64,000 nt of DNA from Sphingobacterium sp. UBA4616 (GCA_002386525.1 DGIS01000013.1:383854-447853), one strand, 5' to 3'; counted from the stretch's first letter, positions 53,611 through 63,944 are shown. Numbers and translations: made by a program. The notes: generated by a model from the letters alone, not told the origin.

Positions 53611-56600
53611 ATGAAGCATATTCTAATCAAATTAATGCTCGTGGGATTGCTATTTCCATACTTTTCTGTAGGATTTGCGCAATCAAACCTGAAAGTAAAT
53701 GGTAAAATAGTAGACAACGAAGGTAATACATTAACCGGTGCAACTATTGATCTTGTCCACGAGAAGAGCAGCAAAAAGCTCCATTTTGTGGCCGATAACA
53801 ATGGATTGTTTGTTTTAACGCCACTTGTAGCTGGCGAAAATTATACGATCTATGCACACCATCTCGGCTACGATACCGATTCTGTTAAGCATTTTGTGGC
53901 TACGGCAACCAGCAAAAACACAGTGCTTATCCGTCTGAAATCACGCACCGGAATAATAGACGAAGTTGTTGTCGTCGGTTATGGCGTTCAGAAAAAGGTC
54001 AATTTGACGGGCGCTGTTTCCGCCGTATCGGGTGAAGATCTGAATAATAGACCCGCTGGGCAAACCTCGTCGGCCCTTCAGGGCATGGCCTCGGGAGTAA
54101 CCGTGACGCAGCGTTCTGGTAAGCCAGGGTCGGACGGTGCGGATATCCGTATTCGCGGTATCGGTACACTTGGCAACGCCGCGCCTTTAGTACTTATTGA
54201 TGGGATCGAAGGCTCCATCAATAATATTGACCCCAATTTAATAGAGAATATTTCAATATTAAAAGATGCCGCATCTGCATCAATTTATGGCTCGAGAGCT
54301 GCCAATGGTGTCATCTTGGTCACGACAAAAAGGGGAAGTTCTGATAAGGTCGCTATTGCCTACAATAATTATTTCGGCTGGCAGTCTGCAACCAATATGC
54401 CCAAAATCGTCAATGCCCTGGACCATATGCTACTGACTAATGAAGCTTATACCAATGTTGGTGCGAGCCCATTATATCCAGAGGATATCATTGCCGCTTA
54501 TCGTAGTCAGGGCAATGGCAGTTCGGACGAGTATCCCAATACTGATTGGCAAAAGGAATCCTTGCAGGGGAATGGATTTCAGCAAAGCCATTTTCTGACA
54601 GTCAATGCTGGCACAAACAAAGTAAAAATGCTGACTTCGGTCGGTTATTTCGACCAGAAAGGTTTGACATTAAATAGTTCGTTTAAGCGCTATACCATCC
54701 GCAACAACGTAGATGTTAAATTCTCAGATCAGCTCGCTGTTAAATTTGACTTTCAATACGTCAATCCGATCGTCACCTCACCGGCAGCGAGCATCGAGGA
54801 ACTTTTTCAGTGGATGAGCAGTATTCCCGCCAATCAATCCTTCAGAAACTCCAATGGTACATGGGGACTGGGCTGGAATGGTAATAATCCCGTCTCCGCC
54901 GCCGCTGATGGTGGTGTTGCTACCAACAAAAGTCCATTTGGCAGTATCAACGCATCATTGATCTACAGACCCAAAGAATGGTTGACCGCCGAGGTCAATT
55001 ATGCACCTAAATATGCGACGCAGGTAAATAAGAATTTCCGAAAAGCAGTACAGTCCTATTTTCCAGATGGTACGCCGAGTTTCTCGGTCCCTGTGCGGAC
55101 AGCACTTACGCAATACAATAGCCAAGAACTTTTTAATAATATGCGGGCGACCCTTACGCTAAACAAAGATTTTGGTCCACATCAGTTGAAAGCATTGATT
55201 GGTGGTTCGCGAGAAGACTACAAGATCGATTACTCCCAGGGTTTTAGAGACACCTATGTTCTCCCTGATTATGAAGTGCTCAATGCAGGGTCGGCACTGA
55301 ATCAGTCAGCTACAGGCAGTGCCTCCGAGTGGGCGTTACAATCTTTATTTTCTCGGATCAATTACGTTTTCAAAGATCGTTATCTTTTGGAACTCAATGC
55401 ACGCTACGATGGTTCGTCCAGGTTTGCCAAAGGTAATCGCTATGGCTTTTTTCCGTCGGCGTCTGCAGGATGGCGTTTTTCTGAGGAGCAGTTCCTAACA
55501 GCATCCAAGGGCTGGCTTACAGAGGGAAAAATCAGGGCATCATGGGGTAAACTGGGAAATCAGAATATCGGGACCTATCCGGCCGTGGCATCTCTAAACC
55601 TAGGTTCTTATACATTGGGCAATGGCATCGTCAATACGGCAGCGCTAAATGATATGTCCAATCCTAATATTACATGGGAGTCTACCGAGGAGAAAAATAT
55701 AGGAATTGATCTTACCTTATTTAAGCGATGGACTATTACCGCAGATCTATACAACAGAAAAACCAGTGATATATTATTACAGCTGGACATCCCGCTCATC
55801 ATCGGTTTGAATAAGCCTTATCAAAATGCAGGCGTCGTCGAGAATAAAGGGTGGGAGCTTTCCATGGGCTATCGAAGCGATCCAGCTAAGGACTTTAAAT
55901 ATAATTTTACATTCAACCTCTCTGATGTCAAAAACAAAGTGCTGGATATGCGGGGAATCAATCAGACTGGTCTAACGGTCAATAGGGAAGGCTATCCCAT
56001 TAATTCGATCTTTGGCTATGTTTCGGAAGGCTTTTTCCAGACTGCCGACGAAGTGAAAGCACATGCCACACAGTTTGGTACCTTGGCACCGGGTGACCTC
56101 AAATACCGTGATCAAAATGGCGATGGCGTAGTTAACGAATCCGATAAGGTCATTATCGGGAGTACCATTCCAAGATATACTTATTCGCTCAACTCCAATT
56201 TTAGTTTCAAAGGGTTCGACCTCAGTTTTCTGTTGCAGGGTGTGGGGAAAGCCGATGGTTACCTCTACGGGGCCGGTATACAGCCTTTTACAACAACGGG
56301 AGCAATTGGCGGAACGATCCGTGAGGACAATAAAGACCGATGGACACCTGACAATACTACGGCTAAATATCCGCGGCTCGCTTTCGGACAGAATAACAAC
56401 CAGCAGTCCTCCCAATTCTGGATGAAAAATGCCGCCTATCTTCGGCTGAAAAATTTACAGTTCGGTTATACCTTTCAGGCTGAGCTGCTAAAGTCCATCG
56501 GACTGAATAAACTTCGGGTATTTGTTAATGGTTCAAACTTATTCAGCGTAGATAAATTTTGGGACGGTTATGACGTCGAAGCACCAGTAGGTTATGGCAA

Positions 56601-56652
56601 CTTTTACCCACAGGTAAAGGTGTATTCTTTTGGATTGGATATTACATTATAA
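53611..56652 (+). CDS. SusC-like TonB-dependent transporter of the flavoenzyme locus
   Basis: 1013 residues with signal peptide (ending GFAQ, 24), a carboxypeptidase-regulatory-like domain (about 27-110), then the plug with IDEVVVVGYGVQKKVNLTGAVSAV, DIRIRGIGTLGNAAPLVLIDG and SILKDAASASIYGSRAANGVIL, and a barrel ending LDITL. A separate N-terminal secretin/TonB-short signalling domain is not evident, so how it signals to FecR is unclear. The gene starts 67 bases after the anti-sigma gene, and the SusD gene follows 11 bases after it. Confidence 0.95.
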   Translation: MKHILIKLMLVGLLFPYFSVGFAQSNLKVNGKIVDNEGNTLTGATIDLVHEKSSKKLHFVADNNGLFVLTPLVAGENYTIYAHHLGYDTDSVKHFVATATSKNTVLIRLKSRTGIIDEVVVVGYGVQKKVNLTGAVSAVSGEDLNNRPAGQTSSALQGMASGVTVTQRSGKPGSDGADIRIRGIGTLGNAAPLVLIDGIEGSINNIDPNLIENISILKDAASASIYGSRAANGVILVTTKRGSSDKVAIAYNNYFGWQSATNMPKIVNALDHMLLTNEAYTNVGASPLYPEDIIAAYRSQGNGSSDEYPNTDWQKESLQGNGFQQSHFLTVNAGTNKVKMLTSVGYFDQKGLTLNSSFKRYTIRNNVDVKFSDQLAVKFDFQYVNPIVTSPAASIEELFQWMSSIPANQSFRNSNGTWGLGWNGNNPVSAAADGGVATNKSPFGSINASLIYRPKEWLTAEVNYAPKYATQVNKNFRKAVQSYFPDGTPSFSVPVRTALTQYNSQELFNNMRATLTLNKDFGPHQLKALIGGSREDYKIDYSQGFRDTYVLPDYEVLNAGSALNQSATGSASEWALQSLFSRINYVFKDRYLLELNARYDGSSRFAKGNRYGFFPSASAGWRFSEEQFLTASKGWLTEGKIRASWGKLGNQNIGTYPAVASLNLGSYTLGNGIVNTAALNDMSNPNITWESTEEKNIGIDLTLFKRWTITADLYNRKTSDILLQLDIPLIIGLNKPYQNAGVVENKGWELSMGYRSDPAKDFKYNFTFNLSDVKNKVLDMRGINQTGLTVNREGYPINSIFGYVSEGFFQTADEVKAHATQFGTLAPGDLKYRDQNGDGVVNESDKVIIGSTIPRYTYSLNSNFSFKGFDLSFLLQGVGKADGYLYGAGIQPFTTTGAIGGTIREDNKDRWTPDNTTAKYPRLAFGQNNNQQSSQFWMKNAAYLRLKNLQFGYTFQAELLKSIGLNKLRVFVNGSNLFSVDKFWDGYDVEAPVGYGNFYPQVKVYSFGLDITL

Positions 56653-56663
56653 ACTTGGCTTGT

Positions 56664-58355
56664 ATGAAAACTCTAAATAAACTCGCGTTATATATGCTGT
56701 CGATTGCAGTGCTCCTTGTGGTGGGGGCATGCGAAAAATACCTGGATAGATCTCCCTTGGATGGCCCTTCGGACGAAAATTATTTCAAAAATCAGGATGA
56801 GCTGACATTGGTTGTCAATGGTTTGTACAGCGCCTTGGCATTTCACCCAACGGACGATATGCCTATCAATCTTACACTTGATGATGCCACCGATATTGGC
56901 TGGGACCGTAATACCTCTGATTTACAAGCTGTGGGAAGAGGAGACCACGATAGCAACAATGGCTACATCCGGAATATCTGGACCAATTCTTATAAGGTCA
57001 TTGGCAAATGTAATTTCATCCTGGATAATATCCAGAAGTTGGATGGAAAGATGGATGCCAATCTCCAAAAGCGTTATAAAGCCGAGACACAGTTTATCCG
57101 GGCTTATGTCTACCAATATCTGATCGATTACTTTGGCGGAGTGCCCCTGGTAACGAGCGGCCTAAGCCTTGCTGATGCGAATGTTCCGAAAACATCGAAG
57201 GCTGAAATTGCTAGCTTCATCCTCAAAGAACTGGATGAAGCTGCAGCTATTTTACCGGTTAGCTATGGTTCGGCAGATATTGGACGTGCGACCAAAGGAG
57301 CGGCATTGGCCATACGCGCTCGGGCAGCACTTAATAATGGACTTTGGGAAGAAGCAGCACGTTCGGCCAAAGAAGTCATGGGTCTGAAAGTATATGCCTT
57401 ACACGCTGATTTCGGCCAATTATTTACCTATGATGGGCAGGCTTCCAAGGAGATTATTTTTGCTTTTCAATATCTACGGTTACAAAAAACAAAGACCCAC
57501 AGTGCTACGCGTGGATTTCTGTCGCGCAACGCACAAGGGACTTCCAACAAAATTCCATCGCAATCCATTGTTGATAGCTATCTCTGTACAGACGGATTGG
57601 CCATTGACAAATCTTCCAGATTTGATCCTAAAAAACCATTCGCCAATCGAGATCCGCGTTTGGGATACACTATTGCACTCCCTGGTACCACATTTTTTGG
57701 TTTTCAGTTTGAGACACATAAGGATAGCATAACCTGTTGGAACTACACATACAATACGTCCACAGCAGTACGTATCCAAAATCAGGATGCGATCAATGCA
57801 TATGCGACCTTTTCTGGTTATTGCTGGAAAAAATATGTCGATATAAAAGACAAGGACTTTACCATGGAATCGGAGTTAAATATTATTCAGAGCCGATATG
57901 CCGAAGTGTTGTTGATCTACGCCGAGGCGATGATCGAAAACAATAAGATCGACCAAACCGTCTATGACGCACTCAACAGCATCAGGCAGCGCCCTAGCGT
58001 CGATATGCCAGCGATCGCGAGTAATAAAACGCAAGCTGAGCTGCGCGAGATTGTACGGAAAGAAAGACTTTACGAGTTAGCCAATGAAGGCTTTCGTCTA
58101 GTCGATTTGAGACGTTGGAAACTAGCCGATAAATTTATGAATTCGACGCTCTATGGCCGTATTCCAAAAGGCTTGCTGGCCAATGCACCGACGATCGATT
58201 CGGATAACTACGTGAATTATAAAAATGTCGCTAATCAGAAAGACATGCGGGTTATCGAGCTCCGAAAGTTCGATCCCAGCAAGAATTATCTTTGGCCGAT
58301 CCCGAATATTGAAATTGTAACGAATAAAAACCTGGAACAAAATCCAGGCTATTAA
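56664..58355 (+). CDS. SusD-like lipoprotein of the flavoenzyme locus
   Basis: 563 residues from ATG 56664 (a TTG three codons earlier is in frame). Lipobox VGAC (Cys23), SusD start EKYLDRSPLDGPSDENYFKN, helical block YKVIGKCNFILDNIQKLDGKM, RAYVYQYLIDYFGGVPLVT, and C-terminal RYAEVLLIYAEAMIE, LREIVRKERLYELANEGFRLVDLRRWK and LWPIPNIEIVTN. It should cap the SusC channel and choose the substrate. Its specificity cannot be read from sequence. Confidence 0.95.
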   Translation: MKTLNKLALYMLSIAVLLVVGACEKYLDRSPLDGPSDENYFKNQDELTLVVNGLYSALAFHPTDDMPINLTLDDATDIGWDRNTSDLQAVGRGDHDSNNGYIRNIWTNSYKVIGKCNFILDNIQKLDGKMDANLQKRYKAETQFIRAYVYQYLIDYFGGVPLVTSGLSLADANVPKTSKAEIASFILKELDEAAAILPVSYGSADIGRATKGAALAIRARAALNNGLWEEAARSAKEVMGLKVYALHADFGQLFTYDGQASKEIIFAFQYLRLQKTKTHSATRGFLSRNAQGTSNKIPSQSIVDSYLCTDGLAIDKSSRFDPKKPFANRDPRLGYTIALPGTTFFGFQFETHKDSITCWNYTYNTSTAVRIQNQDAINAYATFSGYCWKKYVDIKDKDFTMESELNIIQSRYAEVLLIYAEAMIENNKIDQTVYDALNSIRQRPSVDMPAIASNKTQAELREIVRKERLYELANEGFRLVDLRRWKLADKFMNSTLYGRIPKGLLANAPTIDSDNYVNYKNVANQKDMRVIELRKFDPSKNYLWPIPNIEIVTNKNLEQNPGY

Positions 58356-58363
58356 ATCCTAAG

Positions 58364-60367
58364 ATGATGAAAAAAACACGCGTAATGATCATTGGACTTT
58401 TGACGATGTTTTGGCATTTAGTCACAGGGCAAACCGACAGACAGGTAGATCTATGTATTTATGGTGCCACCTCCGCCGGCGTAATAGCCGCCTACACCGC
58501 TTCACAGGCCGGAAAATCCGTCTTACTGATCGATCCTGGTACACGAGTGGGAGGGCTCAGCTCCGGTGGATTGGGGCAGACGGATATCGGAAACAAATAT
58601 GTCGTCACAGGGCTCGCTCTTGATTTTTATCGCAAAATGGGCAAGCACTATGGCGGTTTTGAACAATGGATTTTTGAACCCAAGGTAGCCGAATCTATTT
58701 TTAAGGAATATCTGGCACATGCAAACACACAAATGCTAATGGGGCATCGTTTGATAGCTGTAAAGACCGACAATCGATCGATTAAAACTATTTCACTGCT
58801 TCCAAGTGAGAGCAGGAATGGCAAAAAGATAACTGTCGGTGCCAAGGTGTTTATGGACTGCAGCTACGAGGGTGACCTCATGGCCAGAGCTGGTGTATCC
58901 TACCACGTGGGGCGAGAGCCGAATAGCACCTATGGCGAGACAATTAATGGTGTACAACTGTTAGACGGTCATCAATTTCCGGATGGTGTAGACCCTTATA
59001 AGAAAAAAGGTGATCCTCAGAGTGGCATTTTATGGGGGATCAATACGGATCCTTTAGAACAAAATGGAACGGGAGATGCAAAGGTTCAAGCCTATAATTA
59101 TCGGATCACATTGACCAATGTCCCTGAAAATAGAATAGTAATCACCAAACCCCACAATTACGACGCAACCAAATACGAACTCTTAAAGCGCCAAAAGGAG
59201 ATACAGCCTTGGAAGAGTATGCAGGACGTATTTATCTGGAGTTTGATGCCCAATGGAAAGACTGATATCAATAACAGGAATGGATTTTCAACAGATATGA
59301 TCGGTATGAACTGGCATTATCCCGAAGCCGATTATTTCGAACGGAAAGATATTATTCAGGCCCATGAAGATTACACCAAAGGTCTGTTATATTTTGTTGC
59401 CAACGATAGTTCGGTACCGGAGGCGATCCGAAGCGAATTTCAAAAATGGGGATACCCCAAAGATGAATATCTTGACAATAGGCATTGGTCTCCACAATTA
59501 TATATCCGCGAAGCCCGAAGGATGATTGCTGATGTTGTCATGACCCAAGACCACTGTCAGGGTCGTGCACTGGTATCCGATGGCGTAGGCTATGCTGCAT
59601 ATACCATGGACTCGCACAACTGCGATCGTGTGATTGTGAATGGCATGGTCAAAAACGAGGGCAATGTTGAAGTCGGCGGTTTCTCCCCCTTTCCGATTTC
59701 CTATAGGGCCATTGTGCCCAAAAAAGAAGAAATCAACAATCTTGTTGTCCCCGTATGTCTGTCGGCAAGTCACATCGCTTTTGGGTCCATCCGCATGGAG
59801 CCTGTGTTTATGGTATTGGGGCAATCTGGTGCTGTGGCGGCTTGCGAAGCAATCGACAACAAAATAGCCGTTCAAGATGTTGATATAAAACGCGTAGCGA
59901 AAATATTGCGCGACAATCCGAAAGCAGATGGCCGGATGGCCGATTATATTATTCACGTCGAAAATAAAGATCAAGTGATGTTGAAAGGAGCTTGGCACGT
60001 CTCTTCAAAAAAAGGTTATGGTATGAGTTATCAGGAAGTGGATACTGATCTCGCTGCTGTCGCACGTTTTACGCCTGGAAAAGATTTTGCCGCGGGGAGG
60101 TATAAACTTTATAGCTATTTTCCAAAAACTGCCGAAAGCACGGAAGCCGGAAAATTCATTATTCATACCGGAAAGATAAGGATCGAAAAAAATATAAATT
60201 TCAAGGAGGTTCATATTCTCGGACAGACAACCAGTACCTGGGTAGCACTCGGTGAATATGAATTTGAAAATGGCGGCAACAAACCTTATGTTGAGATTAT
60301 GCCAGCCGCAAAGGGCGTTTTGGCTGCAAATGCCATCTTGTGGGTTCCGGTTTCAGATCAAAATTAA
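58364..60367 (+). CDS. Secreted FAD-dependent oxidoreductase with C-terminal accessory domain
   Basis: 667 residues with a Sec-type signal peptide ending at VTGQ (about 22); no twin-arginine motif. The N-terminal dinucleotide-binding motif is DLCIYGATSAGVIAAYTASQ, with Asp in LLIDPG and a GGLSSGGLGQTDIG block. The core (about 26-520) also shows EARRMIADVVMTQDHCQG, SHNCDRVIVNG and HIAFGSIRMEPVFMVLGQSG, typical of the PF12831-type FAD-dependent oxidoreductases seen in polysaccharide loci, where some are annotated as xanthan-lyase-like. The last ~130 residues are a beta-rich accessory domain. It probably oxidises the imported sugar-like substrate in the periplasm. It begins 8 bases after SusD. 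Confidence 0.85.
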   Translation: MMKKTRVMIIGLLTMFWHLVTGQTDRQVDLCIYGATSAGVIAAYTASQAGKSVLLIDPGTRVGGLSSGGLGQTDIGNKYVVTGLALDFYRKMGKHYGGFEQWIFEPKVAESIFKEYLAHANTQMLMGHRLIAVKTDNRSIKTISLLPSESRNGKKITVGAKVFMDCSYEGDLMARAGVSYHVGREPNSTYGETINGVQLLDGHQFPDGVDPYKKKGDPQSGILWGINTDPLEQNGTGDAKVQAYNYRITLTNVPENRIVITKPHNYDATKYELLKRQKEIQPWKSMQDVFIWSLMPNGKTDINNRNGFSTDMIGMNWHYPEADYFERKDIIQAHEDYTKGLLYFVANDSSVPEAIRSEFQKWGYPKDEYLDNRHWSPQLYIREARRMIADVVMTQDHCQGRALVSDGVGYAAYTMDSHNCDRVIVNGMVKNEGNVEVGGFSPFPISYRAIVPKKEEINNLVVPVCLSASHIAFGSIRMEPVFMVLGQSGAVAACEAIDNKIAVQDVDIKRVAKILRDNPKADGRMADYIIHVENKDQVMLKGAWHVSSKKGYGMSYQEVDTDLAAVARFTPGKDFAAGRYKLYSYFPKTAESTEAGKFIIHTGKIRIEKNINFKEVHILGQTTSTWVALGEYEFENGGNKPYVEIMPAAKGVLAANAILWVPVSDQN

Positions 60368-60373
60368 GTACAT

Positions 60374-62023
60374 ATGCAAAAGATAAAAATAGGGTTAAAA
60401 TTAGTGCTTGTCTTGGCTTTTCTACAGGGTGAAGCGCAGCATTTGACCAAAAAGGTGGATGTTTTGGTTTATGGGGGAACTCCTGCGGCGATTACTGCCG
60501 CATTGCAAGTGAAGCAGGCCGGTAAGTCTGTAGTCGTCTTATCGCCCGATCAGCATTTGGGAGGTCTTAGTTCGGGTGGACTTGGCTTTACCGATACCGG
60601 CAATAAAGCAGTTATTGGGGGCCTAGCCAAAAAATTCTATCAGGACGTCTATGATCATTATTCGAAAGAATCGAGCTGGAATTGGCAGTCCAGGGCCTCG
60701 TTTGGCAATCGGGGGCAAGGTACCGTCGCGATGGACAGTGCGCATGGGACGATGTGGATCTTTGAGCCTCATGTCGCCGAGCGTATTTTTGATGCCTGGG
60801 TGCGGGATCATCAGATTGATGTGGTCCGTGGAGCTTATTTAGATCGGCAGGAAAGTGCCATTCAAAAAGAATCAACAGCCATCAAATCGATTAAAACCTT
60901 AGACGGAACAGTCTACGAAGCGAAGATATTTATAGATGCCACATATGAAGGCGACCTGATGGCGCTGGCCAAGGTAAGCTATACGATCGGGCGGGAGGCC
61001 AACCAGACTTATGGGGAGCAGTGGAACGGTGTGCAGACCGGAGTCTTTCAGCACCGGCATCACTTTATTGCGCAGATTAGCCCCTATAAACGTGAAGGCG
61101 ATCCGGGCAGTGGCCTGGTATTCGGCGTTTCTGCAGAAGATCCCGGGCAATATGGTGCAGCAGATCAGAGGCTGCAGGCTTATTGCTTCCGCATGTGTCT
61201 GACCAATGATGCCCGCAATCGGAAGCCCTTTGCTAAGCCTGTTGGCTACGATCCACAGCACTATATTCTGCTGCAACGTCTATTCCGTGCCGGCTGGGAC
61301 GAAGCCTTTCAAAAATTTGATCTGGTGCCCAATCATAAGACCGATGCCAATAACCACGGTCCGTTCAGCACCGATTTTATTGGGATGAATTATGGTTATC
61401 CCGAAGCGAGCTATGCCGAACGCAAATCCATTATCGAAGCCCATCGCCGATATCAGCAGGGCTTATATTATTTTATGGCCAATGATCCTTCGGTCCCAAC
61501 GGCAATCAGGACAAAGATGGCTGAATGGGGGCTGGCAAACGATGAATTTAAAGATAATGACAATTGGCCTTTTCAATTGTATATACGTGAAGCGAGGCGG
61601 ATGCTTGGACAATATGTGACGACCGAGCATAATATTCTAGGGAGGAACCAGGTAGAAGATCCGATTGGCATGGGCTCCTATACGTTGGATTCCCACAATG
61701 TACAACGCTATGTGACCAAAGAAGGATATGTTCAAAATGAAGGTGATATCGGTGTTCACGTACCACGGCCTTATGCTATTTCCTATGGATCGATCATCCC
61801 AAAGAGCGATGAATGTACAAATTTGCTTGTCCCTGTCTGCGTATCCAGTTCACATATTGCCTTTGGTTCAATTCGTATGGAGCCCGTATTTATGGTGCTT
61901 GGGCAGAGTGCTGGTGCCGCTGCAGTATTGGCACTTGATCATGATCATGTTGTGCAGCATGTCGGCTACGGGCCATTAAAAAAGGAGCTGTTGAAAGCAG
62001 GACAAGTCTTGGAACAAAAATAA
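60374..62023 (+). CDS. Secreted FAD-dependent oxidoreductase, paralogue of its upstream neighbour
   Basis: 549 residues with a signal peptide ending GEAQ (about 22). It is a clear paralogue of the upstream enzyme without the C-terminal accessory domain: VDVLVYGGTPAAITAALQVK, VVLSPDQHLGGLSSGGLGFT, TDTGN, AWNW-like tryptophan region SSWNWQSRASFGNRGQG, IREARRMLGQYVTTEHN, and HIAFGSIRMEPVFMVLGQSA. The insertion SKESSWNWQSRASFGNRG with MDSAHGTMWIFEPHVAE is specific to this copy. It starts 6 bases after the stop of its neighbour, so the two are co-expressed and may form a heteromer or act in sequence on one substrate. Confidence 0.88.
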   Translation: MQKIKIGLKLVLVLAFLQGEAQHLTKKVDVLVYGGTPAAITAALQVKQAGKSVVVLSPDQHLGGLSSGGLGFTDTGNKAVIGGLAKKFYQDVYDHYSKESSWNWQSRASFGNRGQGTVAMDSAHGTMWIFEPHVAERIFDAWVRDHQIDVVRGAYLDRQESAIQKESTAIKSIKTLDGTVYEAKIFIDATYEGDLMALAKVSYTIGREANQTYGEQWNGVQTGVFQHRHHFIAQISPYKREGDPGSGLVFGVSAEDPGQYGAADQRLQAYCFRMCLTNDARNRKPFAKPVGYDPQHYILLQRLFRAGWDEAFQKFDLVPNHKTDANNHGPFSTDFIGMNYGYPEASYAERKSIIEAHRRYQQGLYYFMANDPSVPTAIRTKMAEWGLANDEFKDNDNWPFQLYIREARRMLGQYVTTEHNILGRNQVEDPIGMGSYTLDSHNVQRYVTKEGYVQNEGDIGVHVPRPYAISYGSIIPKSDECTNLLVPVCVSSSHIAFGSIRMEPVFMVLGQSAGAAAVLALDHDHVVQHVGYGPLKKELLKAGQVLEQK

Positions 62024-62052
62024 TATATTGCGCTAGAATTATACTTAGATAT

Positions 62053-63894
62053 ATGATGGATTTGGCTAATATGAATGCCCTCACGCTGGTTTTTGCGTCA
62101 ATTTTAATTTTTGCGCTCGCATACCGCTTTTACGGAATTTTTATGGCGCAGAAAGTGCTACGTCTCAACGATGCGGTAGCAACTCCAGCGGTTGAGTTTG
62201 CTGATGGCCATGATTACGTTAAGACGGACCGTAAGGTCTTGTTTGGGCATCATTTTGCCGCAATAGCCGCGGCAGGACCATTGGTAGGTCCGGTGCTGGC
62301 TGCACAGTTTGGTTATCTTCCTGGGGCACTTTGGATTTTGATCGGCTGTGTCCTGGGCGGTGGTGTGCATGATATGGTTGTCCTGTTTGCTTCTGTACGG
62401 CACAAAGGGCAGAGTCTTGCTACCATTGCGTCCAAGGAGATCGGCCCCGTTGTCGGTGGTATAGCCAGTATAGCCGTTCTGTTTATTCTGATCCTCACCT
62501 TGGCCGGTCTGTCCCTGGCCTGCATCAGCGCCATGCACGAAGCCCCCTGGTCCTTATTTACCATTATTCTGACCATGCCAATTGCGATTTTTATGGGACT
62601 TCTGATGCGGTATAAAACAGGATCTGTTACGTTGGCCAGTGTATTGGGGGGTATTTTGTTGATCGTTGGCATCATTGCGGGACATCGTTTGATGGAGATT
62701 CCGGTCGTTCATAACCTGTTCGATTGGGACGTGAAGACCATTTCAATCGCGATTGCTATTTACGGATTTTTAGCTTCAGTCTTACCCATCTGGCTGCTTC
62801 TGGTGCCACGCGATTACCTTTCCACTTATCTCAAGATCGGTACGATCCTGATGCTGGCCATAGGCATTGTGTTTGTGCATCCCACCATACAGATGCCAGT
62901 GCTGACCGATTTTATCCATGGCGGCGGACCTGTGATCGGCGGACCTGTGCTGCCTTTTATCTTTATCGTGATCGCTTGCGGTGCAATTTCGGGTTTCCAT
63001 GCGATTATTGCCACCGGAACAACGCCTAAGATGTTGGGAACCGAAAGGGAAATTCTTTTTGTGGGCTATGGTGCAATGCTGGTGGAGGGATTTGTTGCCT
63101 TAATGGCATTGATCGCTGCCTGTACCTTACTGCCCGGCGACTATTTTGCGATCAACACACCAGTCGGTGACTATGCACATTTTTTGGCTCAGTATCCCGA
63201 ATTAAAAGCGGTAGATTTGCAGCATTTTTCAGATCGTATAGGAGTAGACCTTCACGGCCGTACGGGGGGAGCCGTGTCCTTGGCTGTCGGGATGGCCCAT
63301 ATTTTTGATAAAGTTCCCTTTATGGACAATGTGATGGCTTATTGGTATAATTTTGCTATCATGTTTGAAGCCGTTTTTATTCTTACAGCTATCGATGCCG
63401 GTACGCGAGTCGGACGGTTCTTTTTGCAGGAAATGCTGGGCAATATCTTCCCGGTTTTTAAAGACAAGGATTGGAAACCGGGCATTTGGTTATGCAGCGC
63501 TATTTTTACTTTTTCATGGGGCTATCTTGTTTTTACGGGAAATGTAAGCAGTATCTGGCCGCTATTTGGAATCAGCAACCAGCTGTTGGCTGCCTGTGGG
63601 CTTATTGTATGTACGACGATGCTTATTCGGATGTACCGGGGGAAATATGCCTTAATTACGGCAATTCCGGGCGTATTTATGGCCGGGATTACCTTTTGGG
63701 CTGGCTATCTACAGGTGATGGATATTTATTTGCCTAAGGGACAGCTGCTATTAGCTTCATTGGCTATATTGGCCATGCTTTTGATGCTGCTTGTCTTTAT
63801 AGGCACGTTCCGAAAATGGTATCAGTTATTTAAAACTGAGGCTAAATTTATCGACCAAAATGGAGAATCTGTCAAGGAATTGGTTGATCGTTAA
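62053..63894 (+). CDS. cstA: CstA-type carbon starvation/pyruvate-peptide transporter
   Basis: 613 residues with about 14-16 membrane helices. The CstA N-terminal block is clear (GHDYVKTDRKVLFGHHFAAIAAAGPLVGPVLAAQFG, about 50-86, and GCVLGGGVHDMVVLFASVRHKG), followed by the C-terminal CstA_5TM part (FEAVFILTAIDAGTRVGRF, WGYLVFTGNVSSIWPLFGISNQLLAA). The family imports pyruvate or peptides across the inner membrane with protons. It starts 29 bases after the second flavoenzyme, so it is probably the last gene of the sigma-controlled operon. It may take up the oxidation product; this is inference. A hairpin follows. Confidence 0.92.
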   Translation: MMDLANMNALTLVFASILIFALAYRFYGIFMAQKVLRLNDAVATPAVEFADGHDYVKTDRKVLFGHHFAAIAAAGPLVGPVLAAQFGYLPGALWILIGCVLGGGVHDMVVLFASVRHKGQSLATIASKEIGPVVGGIASIAVLFILILTLAGLSLACISAMHEAPWSLFTIILTMPIAIFMGLLMRYKTGSVTLASVLGGILLIVGIIAGHRLMEIPVVHNLFDWDVKTISIAIAIYGFLASVLPIWLLLVPRDYLSTYLKIGTILMLAIGIVFVHPTIQMPVLTDFIHGGGPVIGGPVLPFIFIVIACGAISGFHAIIATGTTPKMLGTEREILFVGYGAMLVEGFVALMALIAACTLLPGDYFAINTPVGDYAHFLAQYPELKAVDLQHFSDRIGVDLHGRTGGAVSLAVGMAHIFDKVPFMDNVMAYWYNFAIMFEAVFILTAIDAGTRVGRFFLQEMLGNIFPVFKDKDWKPGIWLCSAIFTFSWGYLVFTGNVSSIWPLFGISNQLLAACGLIVCTTMLIRMYRGKYALITAIPGVFMAGITFWAGYLQVMDIYLPKGQLLLASLAILAMLLMLLVFIGTFRKWYQLFKTEAKFIDQNGESVKELVDR

Positions 63895-63944
63895 GCGGAA
63901 GTTTCAAACCAAACTCAAAATCATAATTAAGTTTTTTAATTTCT

